Part shown: positions 44,010-55,398 of the stretch, one piece after another
Layout of the letters: every line of letters starts with the position of its first letter
Numbering within the stretch: the first letter of the stretch is position 1
Source of the DNA: Lotus japonicus
Lineage: Eukaryota > Streptophyta > Magnoliopsida > Fabales > Fabaceae
Direction: 5' to 3'
Assembly (NCBI RefSeq): GCF_012489685.1
Contig: NC_080041.1
Span: forward strand, 23,921,780-23,985,779
DNA length: 64,000 nt
The notes under the pieces: model-generated
What the model was told of the DNA's origin: nothing
The model's input: the letters and a program-made list of their open reading frames with translations, nothing else
Databases searched by the model: none
Position numbers and translations under genes: made by a program

Positions 44010-45254
44010 CACCCCTATACTCAACGACAGCTTGTCCTCAAGCGGAAACTTAGGAAAGCTTGTCCTCAAGCACAGAATAAATCAATTCCAAATCAATTGC
44101 CAGCACTTTTAAAATACAAGATACACATCCAACAAATAAAGATCAATTTATGAGCATACTAGTTAAGAGAAACAAGGAATCAAGTCTAGAGAAAATGAAA
44201 TCAATAGGACAATGAGACTCAAAGTTCACATCAAAACTCACAATTGTGATCATCAATTATCAATTATTCAGTGCATCTGACGTTACAAACACTATGTCTC
44301 GGTTATGATAATCAATCAAATCAAGGTCAAACAGTGTTATGCTATGTAACAAGAAAGAGATTTACACAGGTTGTAACTTGGCCAAGGTGTAACTTTAGGT
44401 AGATAAGAAAAAGATATTACAAGGCTACACACGTAGACAGTCAAGCGATTTATTTCTTCTTTCAATTCAGAGCATTCATTTACAGCACTCAAGGTTCTTT
44501 CTCTCTACTCTCCTCTTTTTATTTGCAAACTTTGTTTTTTTTGTCATTCTTTTTCTTTCTTTTCATTTTTTCATTATTCTTTTTCCAAGCATTTTGCTTC
44601 ATTTTAAATGCACACTAGGAGAGAGAGGAACCTATACACAATTTTTTTTTTCTCAATTTACAATTCAGATCACTTAACAATTCGCAAATATTTTCAAAGT
44701 TAGGGACCAAGAAAATTCATATATAGGCTCAACTTGGGCAACTAAGGAATAACTGAAACAAAGTCTGAAGGCCATAAAAAATGCCTAATAATCTCTTAAC
44801 AAATCACAAGCATAACAATATCAAACCGACATGCATTTCAAAGCAGAATCAAACAAGTGCAAGCAAGTCAGGAATCATCAGAGATCACTCATTACTCAGC
44901 AAAAACAAGGGGTAAAGAGATGAACCCCAGTGAACTCTTGTAAAACTATCCATTGAAAACACCTCTCAATCCCCAAATACACTCACTTCTCTCAATAGCA
45001 TGTCATGTCCCAATACATTAACTACACATGTGTATCACAATTTTCATAAAAACCAAGCCATAGATTCAGAATTGAAACCACTTGAGTAGTCAAATACAAA
45101 AGTGAAATGACTACGGGATAAACGCATGTGAATGTGTGCAACTAAATAACTAAATGCATGATCATGTAACTACATAATTGCTTTTTAAACCTTGGGTTGT
45201 CTCCCAAGAAGCACAATGTTATAGTCCTTGTTAGACTCTCTCGGACTCAAAACT

Positions 45255-46070
45255 CTATCCGGGGTTTATTGCAAATTGCATTAAATCTTCGAGATCATGT
45301 AAATTATCACACAAATTCATCATGGTATTGCATGAAATTTCAGTTATCATGGCAAAATAAATTAAATTGAAAGTGAGTGGGTCAAGGAAATTCTCATTAA
45401 TTTTCTTCCATGGTGAGTTGAGAAAGTTCTGTCCTCTTGTTTGTTCCTTGCCATGCTCGCCTTTGCTCCATAAATTCATGAGATAAATGCGAAAAATTGG
45501 AGGCGGTTCTTCATACACAAAATCCACATTGAAGGTTTCTTTTGGTCTAGAGTCAATCAATGCTTCTTTCGCTTCACCCATTGTCACGTCTTTCTCTAGT
45601 TCTTGACAAATTGTGAGTTCTTTTTCATAAAATTCTTTCTCTTCTTCCTCAATGGCTTGACGAGAGATATTTTCTTCAACTAACTCGCAATTCTCATTTT
45701 CTTCAATTGGTGCCTCCTCACATTGCTTCAAGGAATCACTTTCATGACCAATAGGTGATTCATCATGACTTTGATAACCTGCTCGCGTCCGCAGAATGCA
45801 AGATACTTTTTCTCGTAGGGCATTGGTTTGGGCTCTCCATTCGTGGTCTTGTCCATGAGATCCACTTTCACGAATACACTTCCAATTAGCATAAAATTCT
45901 TTCTCCAACTGCAATATATCACGCCTTTTTTTAGCATATTCTGCTTCAAGTTTAACTCGGAGTTAGCTCTCAAACTCCTCCAGGGCATTCATAGCTTCAA
46001 TCTTAGATTGCAGCTCCGCTTCAAACTTAGCTCAGATTCTTGCTTCAAACTCCTCTTGTGTTTCAACCAT
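45255..46070 (-). pseudogene. Glu-rich ORF of the non-autonomous retrotransposon
   Basis: Reading from ATG at 46070, one frame runs to 45255 but is broken by TGA near 46034 and TAA near 45966; the last 219 codons are open. The N-terminal part is a charged, probably coiled-coil run ('AKFEAELQSKIEAMNALEEF'). The middle is Glu-rich, and the C-terminal part contains 'VDFVYEEPPPIFRIYLMNLW' and 'KINENFLDPLTF'. I do not recognise the family; it is not a standard gag or pol domain. An element-specific ORF or a captured host fragment is possible. Confidence 0.5.
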
Positions 46071-46203
46071 GGTGTTCGCTTGATTGTACCTCGCATGCAC
46101 TAGCAAACAACAGTCAGTAGCACCCGTACAAGAGTAATAAATTAAAAAAAAATAGGTCCTAACAAATAAATTCAGTTAAAAATAGAAAATAAACTGAACA
46201 CAA

Positions 46204-46221
46204 TCCCCGGCAACGGCGCCA
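46204..46221 (-). promoter_or_regulatory. Primer-binding site, Asp-tRNA type
   Basis: The minus strand reads TGGCGCCGTTGCCGGGGA, the full 18-base complement of the 3' end of plant tRNA-Asp. It begins 6 bp inside the LTR boundary at 46228. This site is classic for Athila-type elements. Confidence 0.88.
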
Positions 46222-46227
46222 AAAACT

Positions 46228-47723
46228 TGATGTGCCAAACTGCAAGTGTACAATTTCGCCCGGGGTTTTAATTATCGAACACAAGGATTGTGTGAGTTTA
46301 CTTCTAAATTTACCAATGTAGTTGCAAGGAAGAAAAGCGAAATTAAAAGAGGGTTTAGTTGGTTGATAGAACGAAATAACAAGAAAATGTGGAATAGATA
46401 ATTACTGATTTGAAATCACTTAGAGAAAAGCGCACCGGGGAATTGATTTCGTTTACCCTTGCTATGTTTTTACCCGCTACAATTATATATGAAATTAGTT
46501 AAATCTGTTACTGGTGCTAAGCCTATATGTTTACTTGCTAATCCCTTAGTCAAGCACCCCTTCTAGTTAATTAGTGATAGCTAATTCCTTAATACCTAAT
46601 CCTAATTAACTAGAGATTCAATTTCATGTTCAGGCAAACACAAATAAATTGCTACCCTTATCCCTAAGGCGTAGAGACCCTTATTCAATTTCTTCCTAGA
46701 TCCCTATCATCTACCAATTTCCCAATTGTGCAAACAATAGCATGAAACCCTTTCGCGATTGGATTCAATAAAAATAAAGAAGAAATTCATGAACTAAAAT
46801 AACCATTCATATATAACTGAAACGTATCAAAACATAGTTTAGAGAAAACTACATAATATCCCCAGTACAAGAGAGGATTAGTTCCTCATAGTCATAAGAA
46901 ACAATTCAAGAAAAAGGTAGCAAAACATCAAAATTACAATAGAAACCTGTATAGGATCCTAAAGAACTCAGAGCTCTGCCTCCAAAGGTCTCTCCAAATG
47001 TTTCAACGTGAAAAGATCCATAAAATAGGTTAAAAACGCACTTAAATAGAGTCTGGCTGTTATTTGCGTGAATTCTATGAAGGATCTTGCACAAAACTGG
47101 CGCAAAATATTTCAGAAGCTAATTCCTTCGCGTAAATGCGCGAGATGCAAGAGGAAATTAGCGCAAAACCGGCGCAAAGAAATCCAGATTGCTCCAGACT
47201 TCGAGATTCTTGACTCTCTCCCTTGATTTGCTCCTTGAGTCCACATCTTCTCCTAAAATAACAATAATAATAAAGGAAAATAATTAAAAACCAATAATAG
47301 AGATTAACTAGAAGATAGAGTAAGATACCGAATTCAAATAACTCGATTAAATCCTAATGAAATCTATAAAAATAACATAAAAAATATAGAAAAATATTAA
47401 AACTAAATGAAAACATTAAAATTCATGAACTAAGCCTAAAGTGTCCTAAAATGACCGAAATATCCTAAAAACTATATTAAACTCGATTAAATCCTAAAGT
47501 GTCCTAAAATCGAGTTATTTGACCGAATTCAAATAACTCGATTAAATCCTAATGAAATCTATAAAAATAATATAAAAAATATAGAAAAATATTAAAACTA
47601 AATGAAAACATTAAAATGCATGAACTAAGCCTAAAGTGTCCTAAAATGACCGAAATATCCTAAAAACTATATTAAACTACATGAAAATAAACCAGAAAAA
47701 TAGCCTTAAATCTCGTGTCATCA
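46228..47723 (-). repeat. 5' LTR (1,496 bp, with internal duplication)
   Basis: About 190 bp longer than its partner. The AT-rich tail 'ccgaattcaaataactcgat' to 'ctatattaaact' is present twice (around 47325-47483 and 47522-47676), joined by a short rearranged stretch with an inverted 'atcgagttatttga'. The promoter would lie here; 'CTATTTAAG' on the minus strand near 47041 is a weak TATA candidate. Confidence 0.9.
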
Positions 47724-47925
47724 TCTACTTCTAATTTCTGGTAAGATAAATTACGACATCGATATAAAGTTTCACAAATATAGAAATTCAATAATAGTAA
47801 TTAATTAAATAATTTCAAAATTTAATAATAATTAATTAAATAATTCGAAAATAATAAATAAATGTTAAAAACAAAATTAGATGATCAATACAATAATTAA
47901 GAGATTTGTTTAGGAAATAAATAAA

Positions 47926-48056
47926 AATCTTCCACAAAAACAATAATCTAGTCAAATTATATTTAATTCAGGAAATGAGGAATAAATTATAGGATGAATT
48001 ATAATTCTAGACGGAAATCTTCCACAAAAATAATAATCTAGTCAAATTATATTTAA
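47926..48056 (+). repeat. 90-bp tandem duplication holding the Helitron empty site
   Basis: A 90-bp unit running 'aatcttccacaaaaa' to 'gacgga' is duplicated: copy 1 at about 47926-48015, copy 2 at about 48016-48056 and continuing at 56657-56705. Copy 2 is split by Helitron 1. Copy 1 reads 'atttaattcagg' across the site where copy 2 reads atttaa|element|ttcagg, so an uninterrupted site is preserved beside the insertion. Confidence 0.9.
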
Positions 48057-49493
48057 CTAGTCCTTTTACCCGTGCGATGCACGGGAGATTTTAATTCTTA
48101 TTTATTGTACGAAAATTTTAAATTTGTGTTATGTTTATTTAAAAATAATTTATGAATTAAAAAGACAAAAATAATTTTGATTATAAAAAAACACGAATTT
48201 TTAATTGTTTTCAATGAAGAATGTGTTTGCTTTTATTTTGTAGAAGAACAACTATTTTATTTATTCTTGGCCTTTGTGTTTAATGTTGCACTATCTAATT
48301 TAGTTTCTTAGAGGAAAAAATTTCTTTTGTTTCCCTGCGTTGCACGGGGTATTCTTTATGTTTATTGAGTTAAAATTTAATAAAGTAATGTTATCTTTAT
48401 TAGGTTTATAAAAACAAAGTTATGAATTAAAAAATTAAAATTAATTTTAGATGTAAGTTAACTTAAATGTTGTAGTGTTTTTTTGTGTGTCACATCTATA
48501 TATATTAGTAAAGCTCACTTGAGCTAAGTATTAAATACAAATACACATAACACATGAGATTCTACTAAGGAAAAAAATGATGTTTTAATGAGAGAAGCAA
48601 TAACAACTTTGTAACTGAATAAAAATTATAACCCACTGCAAACACATTAAATATATTCAATAGTATAACATTGATTAACCGGGCAGTTTCTATGGATGGG
48701 CAAAATGTATTGCCTACATGTGTTTGAAGGCACAAAGTGGATACTAACTAAAAGGAAGCTTGACAGATAACTTTAAATGAGCAATGTGTTAATGACTAAT
48801 TTAATATCAATTTTCAGTTGCACATTTCCTTGAAGATCCCACGAACTTTCTTTCCACCAATTCATTTTCAGTTACACATTGCCTTGAAGACCACACAAGC
48901 TTGCTTTCCACCTATTCATGTTGAAATTTTTTCAGTTACACATTGTCTTGAAGAAATGCCTATTCACCTAGCAGTTTCTCCCTGCAAGCAAATTAAATTC
49001 ATGACTTTTCATTTTTTCTTATGATTTAGTCATTATCCTTCACGATGTAAAACCAAACTTATAAAAAATAAATGTAAGACTATAGATACAGGGGATTCAT
49101 TACTGCATAAAGCATCAACAACTCACCACTCATGATATCAATAATTGCCACAGAGAATAGAATAGACTCATAACAAACCATGACAGATTTCGTAACTGAT
49201 TATACAGAAACTAAATAAAATTGTCAGTGTCCAAAATTTATTCAGTTACCTACATTAAATAAATAAATATAAATGTATCATATAAAACCATGCATTTATT
49301 GTGTATCTCTATATAAACAAATCACTCACACACTCAAGTTATAGATATTTTACACTCCATCACCATGTGAGCAAAATGACAACTTCCACTAGCTATTTCA
49401 ACAAGTATGCCATTTTTTATTACATTAGCTAATTTTAAATCTTTTTTTTTATTACTCATTTCTTCTTTCTTTGTGTCAGGAGAAAGATCATTA

Positions 49494-49574
49494 ACGACAA
49501 CAAAGAACTTGCATTCCTTGATCTATCCTCCAATACAAGATTGGAAAATAGAAGTACGAGTATCATGGATATAG
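49494..49574 (+). pseudogene. RPA-like OB-fold relic in Helitron 2
   Basis: A 26-codon frame ends at TAG and reads 'LIYPPIQDWKIEVRVSWI'. This resembles the start of the first OB fold of plant RPA70-like proteins, which begin with a P-x-K-x-x-W-x-I-x-V-R-V pattern. Plant Helitrons often carry RPA-like genes, thought to bind single-stranded DNA during rolling-circle transposition. The match is short and the call is tentative. Confidence 0.45.
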
Positions 49575-49710
49575 GACACTCTGAATATATATAGGAAAAA
49601 AAATCACTGATATGGTTCTAAATCTAATTGACAAGAAGGTTTCAATTTTTTATTGTCTTTTACTAACATTTTATTATCACTAAACTTAGTTCTCTTGAAT
49701 TTCTCTATAG

Positions 49711-51748
49711 GACAATCATTGCAAGGCTCAGGGCTGGAAAAAAAAGATTGTGCTTGATGTGGCTTCATCAGGTAAATAACTACTCTATATCTATCTTATG
49801 CTTTTCTATATGAATATCTCATAGAACAAAAGTCAATCTATATCCTATAAAAAGAGAAATTTCATTTCTACACAAGGTTCTTCAAATTTACTAACACTAA
49901 CAATAAAATCAGAAACCAAAAACATATATATGTCAAGTTGAAACACTCACAGTTACTCCCTCCTTGCTCGATACCACCACAGAATGAGCCTAGATAGTAT
50001 ACTTCCTGTGAAAAAACATAGTATTGTAGTGTTAATATTGTTTATTATTATTGAATTAGAATAAAAAAAATTGTAAGAGAAAAGGATATCATATATATAA
50101 AGGGTCAGAGGAAAAGCTCCTCCCAGATTATACAACAAGGAAACAAAATTGATCAGTACAAAACAGCAGCAAAACTACAAGGTAAGAATAAAAGTAGTAG
50201 AAGCTTAAAAGAATACAAAGTAAAATTAGAACCCCAGGAAGAGTAGACATTGCAGAAATTGCACATCTTGGTTGCAGACCAGGGGAGACAATCACGAACG
50301 GATAAGTGCTCCTTAATACAAATTCTCAAAAAGCAAGTAAAACCTCAAGACTCCTTCATTTCAATAGCAATTTCTACCCTTAAGGTTTAAATGACATTTT
50401 TTTAGGGAAGGTTTAAATGGTTGTTTTAATACTATTATTTAATTTAATGACAATAAGAACCAACAAACAAGAAATAATTCAATTATAGAGGAAGAGGTAA
50501 ACACAGAATAGCCCACAAAGAACAAAAGGCAGTGAAGAAAATACCTCCACAAATCAATGACATGGAGGGAGAGGAGGAACCTTCAATTCAAACTCCATTA
50601 TATGACCATACCATAGAGAGAATATCATGGTAACACTACTACTTTAGTCTACAATTATGAACTCTATGGGCCTCGCTGGAAGTCACGCAGCGGTGGTCAT
50701 TTGTCCTGTGCAACACAAGTTTGACAAAGAAACAAAATTGGGTGGGACGGGGGTCAGTGGTGTGGGTCGCATGTCCGACGGAAGTTGTCGGAGGCCTGGC
50801 TGGTGGTTTCGTGGTCGTAAGGGAAGGAGGAGGAGAAGAGGAGAGGCCAGGTGTGGTGGCTAGGGTTTTTGTTTTGACAAAAAGGGGAAGCGTGTCTCAC
50901 TCTCCCTTTTCTCATATATTTGTTATTTTTTATTTATTTATTTTTTTTGTCAATTTTTTTTTTAATTCAATGTGGACTTACTCCTATTGTGTGGCTGCCT
51001 TCTTTTTTTTAAAAAAAATATTTAGCCATAATATTAATTTGTCATGGTTTCATATTTTAAAATTCTTAATTTTGTAATTTTTTTGTTCTATTTACAAAAC
51101 TAAAACGTAATTTTAATATTTACTTTTGTTATTGATGATAAATATTTGAATTATTCTTACTAAAAAATATTTAACAAATATTTATCTTTTTATTTAATCA
51201 ATGATGATTGAACTTAATAATACATTTTTTTAGTAACTTAAAAATACATTTTTACAAACTAAATAATCACACTATATTAATATGTATTAAATTCATTGTA
51301 CTCTAATCTTTTATTTTTTTTTAAAATTCCAGGGAGCGTATCATTATTAATTACTACCTTGAGGTACAACACTCATAGTCGATTTAAAATACCTCTAGAT
51401 GTTTTTGAAGATAGTACGAGCTTAATCAAGTAAAATACTCAGCTTGCTCAATTAATAATTCAAATAGATTTGATTATTTGGAATGAAACACCTATGACTA
51501 AAAGGTTGGCATTTGAATCCCTTGATAGAACACTAAAAGACATTGTTGGTTTCTTCAAGATCTTTATGTTTTCTAAAAGTATGATCGTTGACACTTCATC
51601 ATCTGCTCAACTTAATTTATTGGCATCTGAATTCAACAAATGGATATTGCAAATGATAATATATATAACTGAACAAGAGTTCATGTATCCGGTGAAGTTC
51701 TTGAATTCTTTAAATTTCAATAATACCCAAACCATTGTTGCACCTTAA
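49711..51748 (+). pseudogene. Helitron helicase (PIF1-type) relic, two exons
   Basis: Exon a (49711-49771) encodes 'KKIVLDVASSG' and ends CAG|GTAAAT. Exon b starts after TTCCAG at 51333 and continues the frame with 'HSRFKIPLDVFEDST' and 'DLIIWNETPMTKRLAFESLD', the PIF1 Walker B region (W-N/D-E). An in-frame TAA sits where Lys or Gln is expected (about 51429). The open frame closes at 51748. The family usually has 'IVLNVASSGIA', 'HSRF-IPL' and 'IIWDEAPM'. The Walker A part, the Rep nuclease and the C-terminus are missing. The 1.56-kb intron is of unknown content. Confidence 0.78.
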
Positions 51749-53790
51749 AGTAGGAATGTCAATTATGCTACTCAGGAACATCAATCCAACCCTAGGAATG
51801 TGCAATGGAATAAAACTAATTATTGTACATCTAGGAGAATAGAAAATAGAGTCGCAAATACTTCAGGAAGTAACACTGGTGCAAAAGTGCTTATAACACA
51901 TATAGTTTTTACCACAAATAATTCTAAATGATATTTTATGCTAAGAAGAAACAATTTTCAATAAAGTTTGTTACACCATGACAATTAACAAAAGCCAAAA
52001 TCAGTCATTGAACTATGGGAGATTATATTTGCCAAGACATATATGCTCTCATGACCAATTATATTTGCGTTGTTTAAAGTAAGATTACCAAAGGGATTGA
52101 AATACTTATTGTTGAGAAAGATGATACATATGCGTAATATACGAAAAAATTTAGTGTACAATGAAGTTTTTGATGAACTTTCATTTAATATTCTTACCTT
52201 TATACAAATTAAAATATCACAATTTAAAATTACAACTTAAAACAAATCTGTGCAGCGCATAGGTAAAAGAACCCATACTTGAATGCATTGTACCAAACAT
52301 CACATTTTCTTTGTAATAAATATATTACACAATAAAATTAACTTATTGCTTAAATTAAATATTTCAAAGTAAATTAGCAATTTTTTATGTCATTGGATAA
52401 ATAAATTTTTAAGTTGTTAAGATTATTTCTATGCTAATAATTATATAATTTGAGTACTATTAATTATTTACACAAAAAATAACTCTAATTATATTTATTG
52501 AAATGTCTTAATTAACACAATTTTTTTATATTTATAATTAAAATTATTTTAAATTTTATTTATTTAAACTACAATAATTTATATATAATGTTCTATAATA
52601 TTGTAAGTAAACCCGTGCAACGCACGGGTATAATATCTAGTGTGTTTGTATTTGTTTTGTAGTAATGTAATAATTATACTAATTTATATTTTTTGCGTTT
52701 ATTTTAATGTTAAACTTTTTTTTTGATAGGAAAATGTTAGTTGTTAATTGTTAGTAAATTAGTTCTTTCATCAGGGTTCGCCTCTAGCCCTTCACCCTTC
52801 AATACCCTTCATTTTCCTTAGCTCACCAAGTGAGCTACCCATCCCACCCCAATGTTGAACTATTTAATTTGGTCTTTTATATAACAATTTAATTTTTTAT
52901 TTTAGTGAGATGAAATGTTATATGAGTTTAATGGATGTGCATTTTCAATGTTACCCAATTATTGTATGCCACGTGGGATAAATGATTATATTTTTCATTT
53001 ATTTTAATTAAATTACAATTATAGTTTCTGATGTGACAGAAAACAATTGAATGTTTGTGTAAAAAAATGTTTACACCAACGGTGTATCTTCCATTTTCTC
53101 ATATTATATATGAGCTGATAAAAGAAATTGAATAAGTAATGATTATACTAATATTTTTTGGCAAATAAAATGATTACAACATTGAGAATGTAACTTGACA
53201 TTTTGATTGACCCTCTGGCTTTCCCGAAATATAAGAAAAAAATAGAATAAGACAATAATTAGTATAATGAGATAAATATATTTGGATTTGTTTTATATTT
53301 ATTAATTTAATTTTCTCATTCATTAAGTACATGGATTAGGAAGGTTAAAACTCTTTTTGTTGTAACAATTTTTTTATAGATTAATAATAATAATATTATT
53401 TATTATATTCTATAATCCTAATAAAATTATAATACATATTCTATGGATTTCCGTAACTGATATTAAACATTTTAATTAGTATGTAAATAATATTAACTAA
53501 ACACCAATAAAATATCTTATGAAATTCATATCAAATTTAATTTTAAAATTTCAAAATTAATTGCTAAAGAATAATATTAATATTTATTTATGTATTGTAT
53601 AAATTTGATAATAATTTTTCGACGTCTTGTGAAATTCCGTAACCGATATTATAATCCTCAAGAAAATTTATCATGTCTTTTGGAATTTCTTAACTAATAT
53701 TTTATTTTTATCTGATGTGTAAATAATATTAACTAAACAGTTACCAAAAAACTAAGTGGAAGCGCAAGGGTTAGTAAATTTTTTATTGTT

Positions 53791-53873
53791 GCATGTGCAT
53801 TGATTTATTAAATTCCCGTCTTACCCTCAAAGTTGCAAAAACTTCACTTTTATATAGTTTATTGATAGATAGA
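53791..53873 (-). repeat. Helitron 5'-end sequence inside Helitron 1
   Basis: Closely matches the terminal 78 bp of Helitron 1 (56579-56656), from 'tgcattgatttattgaattc' to 'tatatagtttat'. On the minus strand it starts A|TCTATCTATCAATAAAC. It is a second 5' end in the same orientation, 2.8 kb downstream of the outer one, with no matching second 3' end found. Confidence 0.75.
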
Positions 53874-55229
53874 TGTTACAATAGAAAAATACTAAATTTT
53901 TATTAGGGTACGATGTACTATTCTTGTTTTCCGATGAAGCAAAAAGAGTATCTTTTATCTTCAAACATCAAATTAATTTAACCACTCTATCCTTATAATT
54001 AACCATAAACTAATACCATTTAACCAACTAATTAATCACTTATAAAAAATGATATAATTTACCGCTACCCTCTTAGAGTATGATAAAATCTGTCTTTCAA
54101 TTTATAAAAAAACAAATCTCTCTTCAATAATAAAGTTGTATCTTTGTCTATTCACCATGAATAACGCAATTAATATTGAATATAATTGATACATTGTAAT
54201 GTTGGCTAGACAAAAATTGAGAAAGCTTAAACTTTCTGATGCAATAACATGATGTTCATAGCATACCCTTAAATTAAGTATAGCAAACAACACTTGAAAA
54301 CAACATATCAAGAAAGTTGAGGAAAAAGAAAAGTCATTTACGACACTATTGTTGTCCTACTGCTCAGAATCATCCTTTTCTTCTTCTTCCTCTTCAAACT
54401 CTTCTCCCATCTTCGTCCTCTTCAATAGGCGTTGTACCACCTGACTTAGGTCTTTCCCTTTCTCACTCTTGTCAATATATGCATTCAACAATAAAATCAA
54501 CTTGTGTATTGAATGGCCACAAATAGAGAAGAAAAATAGTTAGACTTATAAGAGAGTTAGTGGAAAGTTAGTACTTGTAATTGTTGTAGTGGAAAGGGTT
54601 AGTGGAAAGTTTTTATTGGCATTGATGTCAAATTTAATGTTTAAACTGTCAACTTATTTAGGATTAATGTCTTGTATATATCCTAACTAACTAATCATGC
54701 CCTCTGGAATTCCCTAACTGACATTAATTACTAATATGTAACCACTAAATTCCTCAATAACCACATATAAATGAAAAAGATGTCACATTTGACCTTATTA
54801 GAGAGCTCTTCCAAAATGAGGGCATTGAAACTTGTAAATGTATGAGTGGCAACTCTTGGCCATAAAAAATTAAAATGAATATCTTTTTAATAGAAAGTAG
54901 AAGAGATGTTTAGTAAATAATTAGGAGAGAATAAATTGAGATAAAAGTATGAGGAGAGAATAAAATGAATTATAATATTGAGGAACTTCTTGAGCCCGGG
55001 GATACTTCATTTTTGAAATCCACTGCACCCATATGAGGAGTAAAATAAAGAAGATAGCAACCTAATGTGAAAAAAATTTAATTGAGGAATAAAGACTGTA
55101 TCTTACTGGAGTGGAAGAGGAGAAATGAGAATAAAGAAGACAACAACCTAATGTGAAAAATAAATTGTAGAAAAATAAGTCTGATCTCTGAAGTCAAAAT
55201 GCAGAAAGAAGGGGAAAAAAAAGAAAAAG

Positions 55230-55398
55230 GTTCTTACCACAGTTGGAGAGAACGATCTTGCTCTTTGTGGATTTCTTCCCTCTCGCTTCGTTTTCCACAA
55301 AACAAATGGTAGAAAAATTAGAAGAATGGTTCTTACCACAGTTGGAGAGAGCGAGCTTGCCCTTCACCGTTTTCTTCCTTTTCGCTTCGTTTTCTCGA
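55230..55398. repeat. 99-bp-period duplication in Helitron 1
   Basis: The segment beginning 'gttcttaccacagttggaga' occurs at 55230 and 55329, each followed by 'cttgc' and then 'ttttc...cgcttcgttttc'. Each copy holds a possible reverse-strand splice donor (GGTAAGAAC), so these may be duplicated exon edges of a captured gene. Short reverse-strand frames (55148-55445) are not recognisable. Confidence 0.6.

Larger units (their letters stand above)
42701..47723 (-). mobile_element. Non-autonomous LTR retrotransposon with Asp-tRNA primer site
   Basis: LTRs at 42701-44009 and 46228-47723 start TGATG and end TCATCA, and the element has a perfect 5-bp TSD, tctac (42696-42700 and 47724-47728). The internal region is only 2.2 kb and has no protease, RT or integrase. 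A canonical Asp-tRNA primer site next to the right LTR sets the orientation as minus. The only coding trace is a broken ORF at 45255-46070. By primer site it resembles Athila/Tat-type Ty3 elements, but without pol the lineage cannot be fixed. It lies about 1.2 kb downstream of the QUA2-like gene. Confidence 0.92.
48495..52640 (+). mobile_element. Helitron 2, 4.1 kb, nested in Helitron 1
   Basis: The 5' end is A|TCTATATATATTAGTAAAGC at 48495. The 3' end is the hairpin acccgtgc-aac-gcacgggt (52611-52629), then 7 bp and CTAG (52637-52640), followed by T. The orientation is opposite to Helitron 1, which it interrupts. It carries relics of an RPA/OB-fold gene and of the PIF1-type helicase of Helitrons on the plus strand, so it descends from an autonomous element but is too short and broken to be active. 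Confidence 0.83.

Noticed and set aside
50657..51077. Gly/Arg-rich frames in the intron-like part of Helitron 2
   Set aside because: Short, overlapping, low complexity and not conserved with any family I know.
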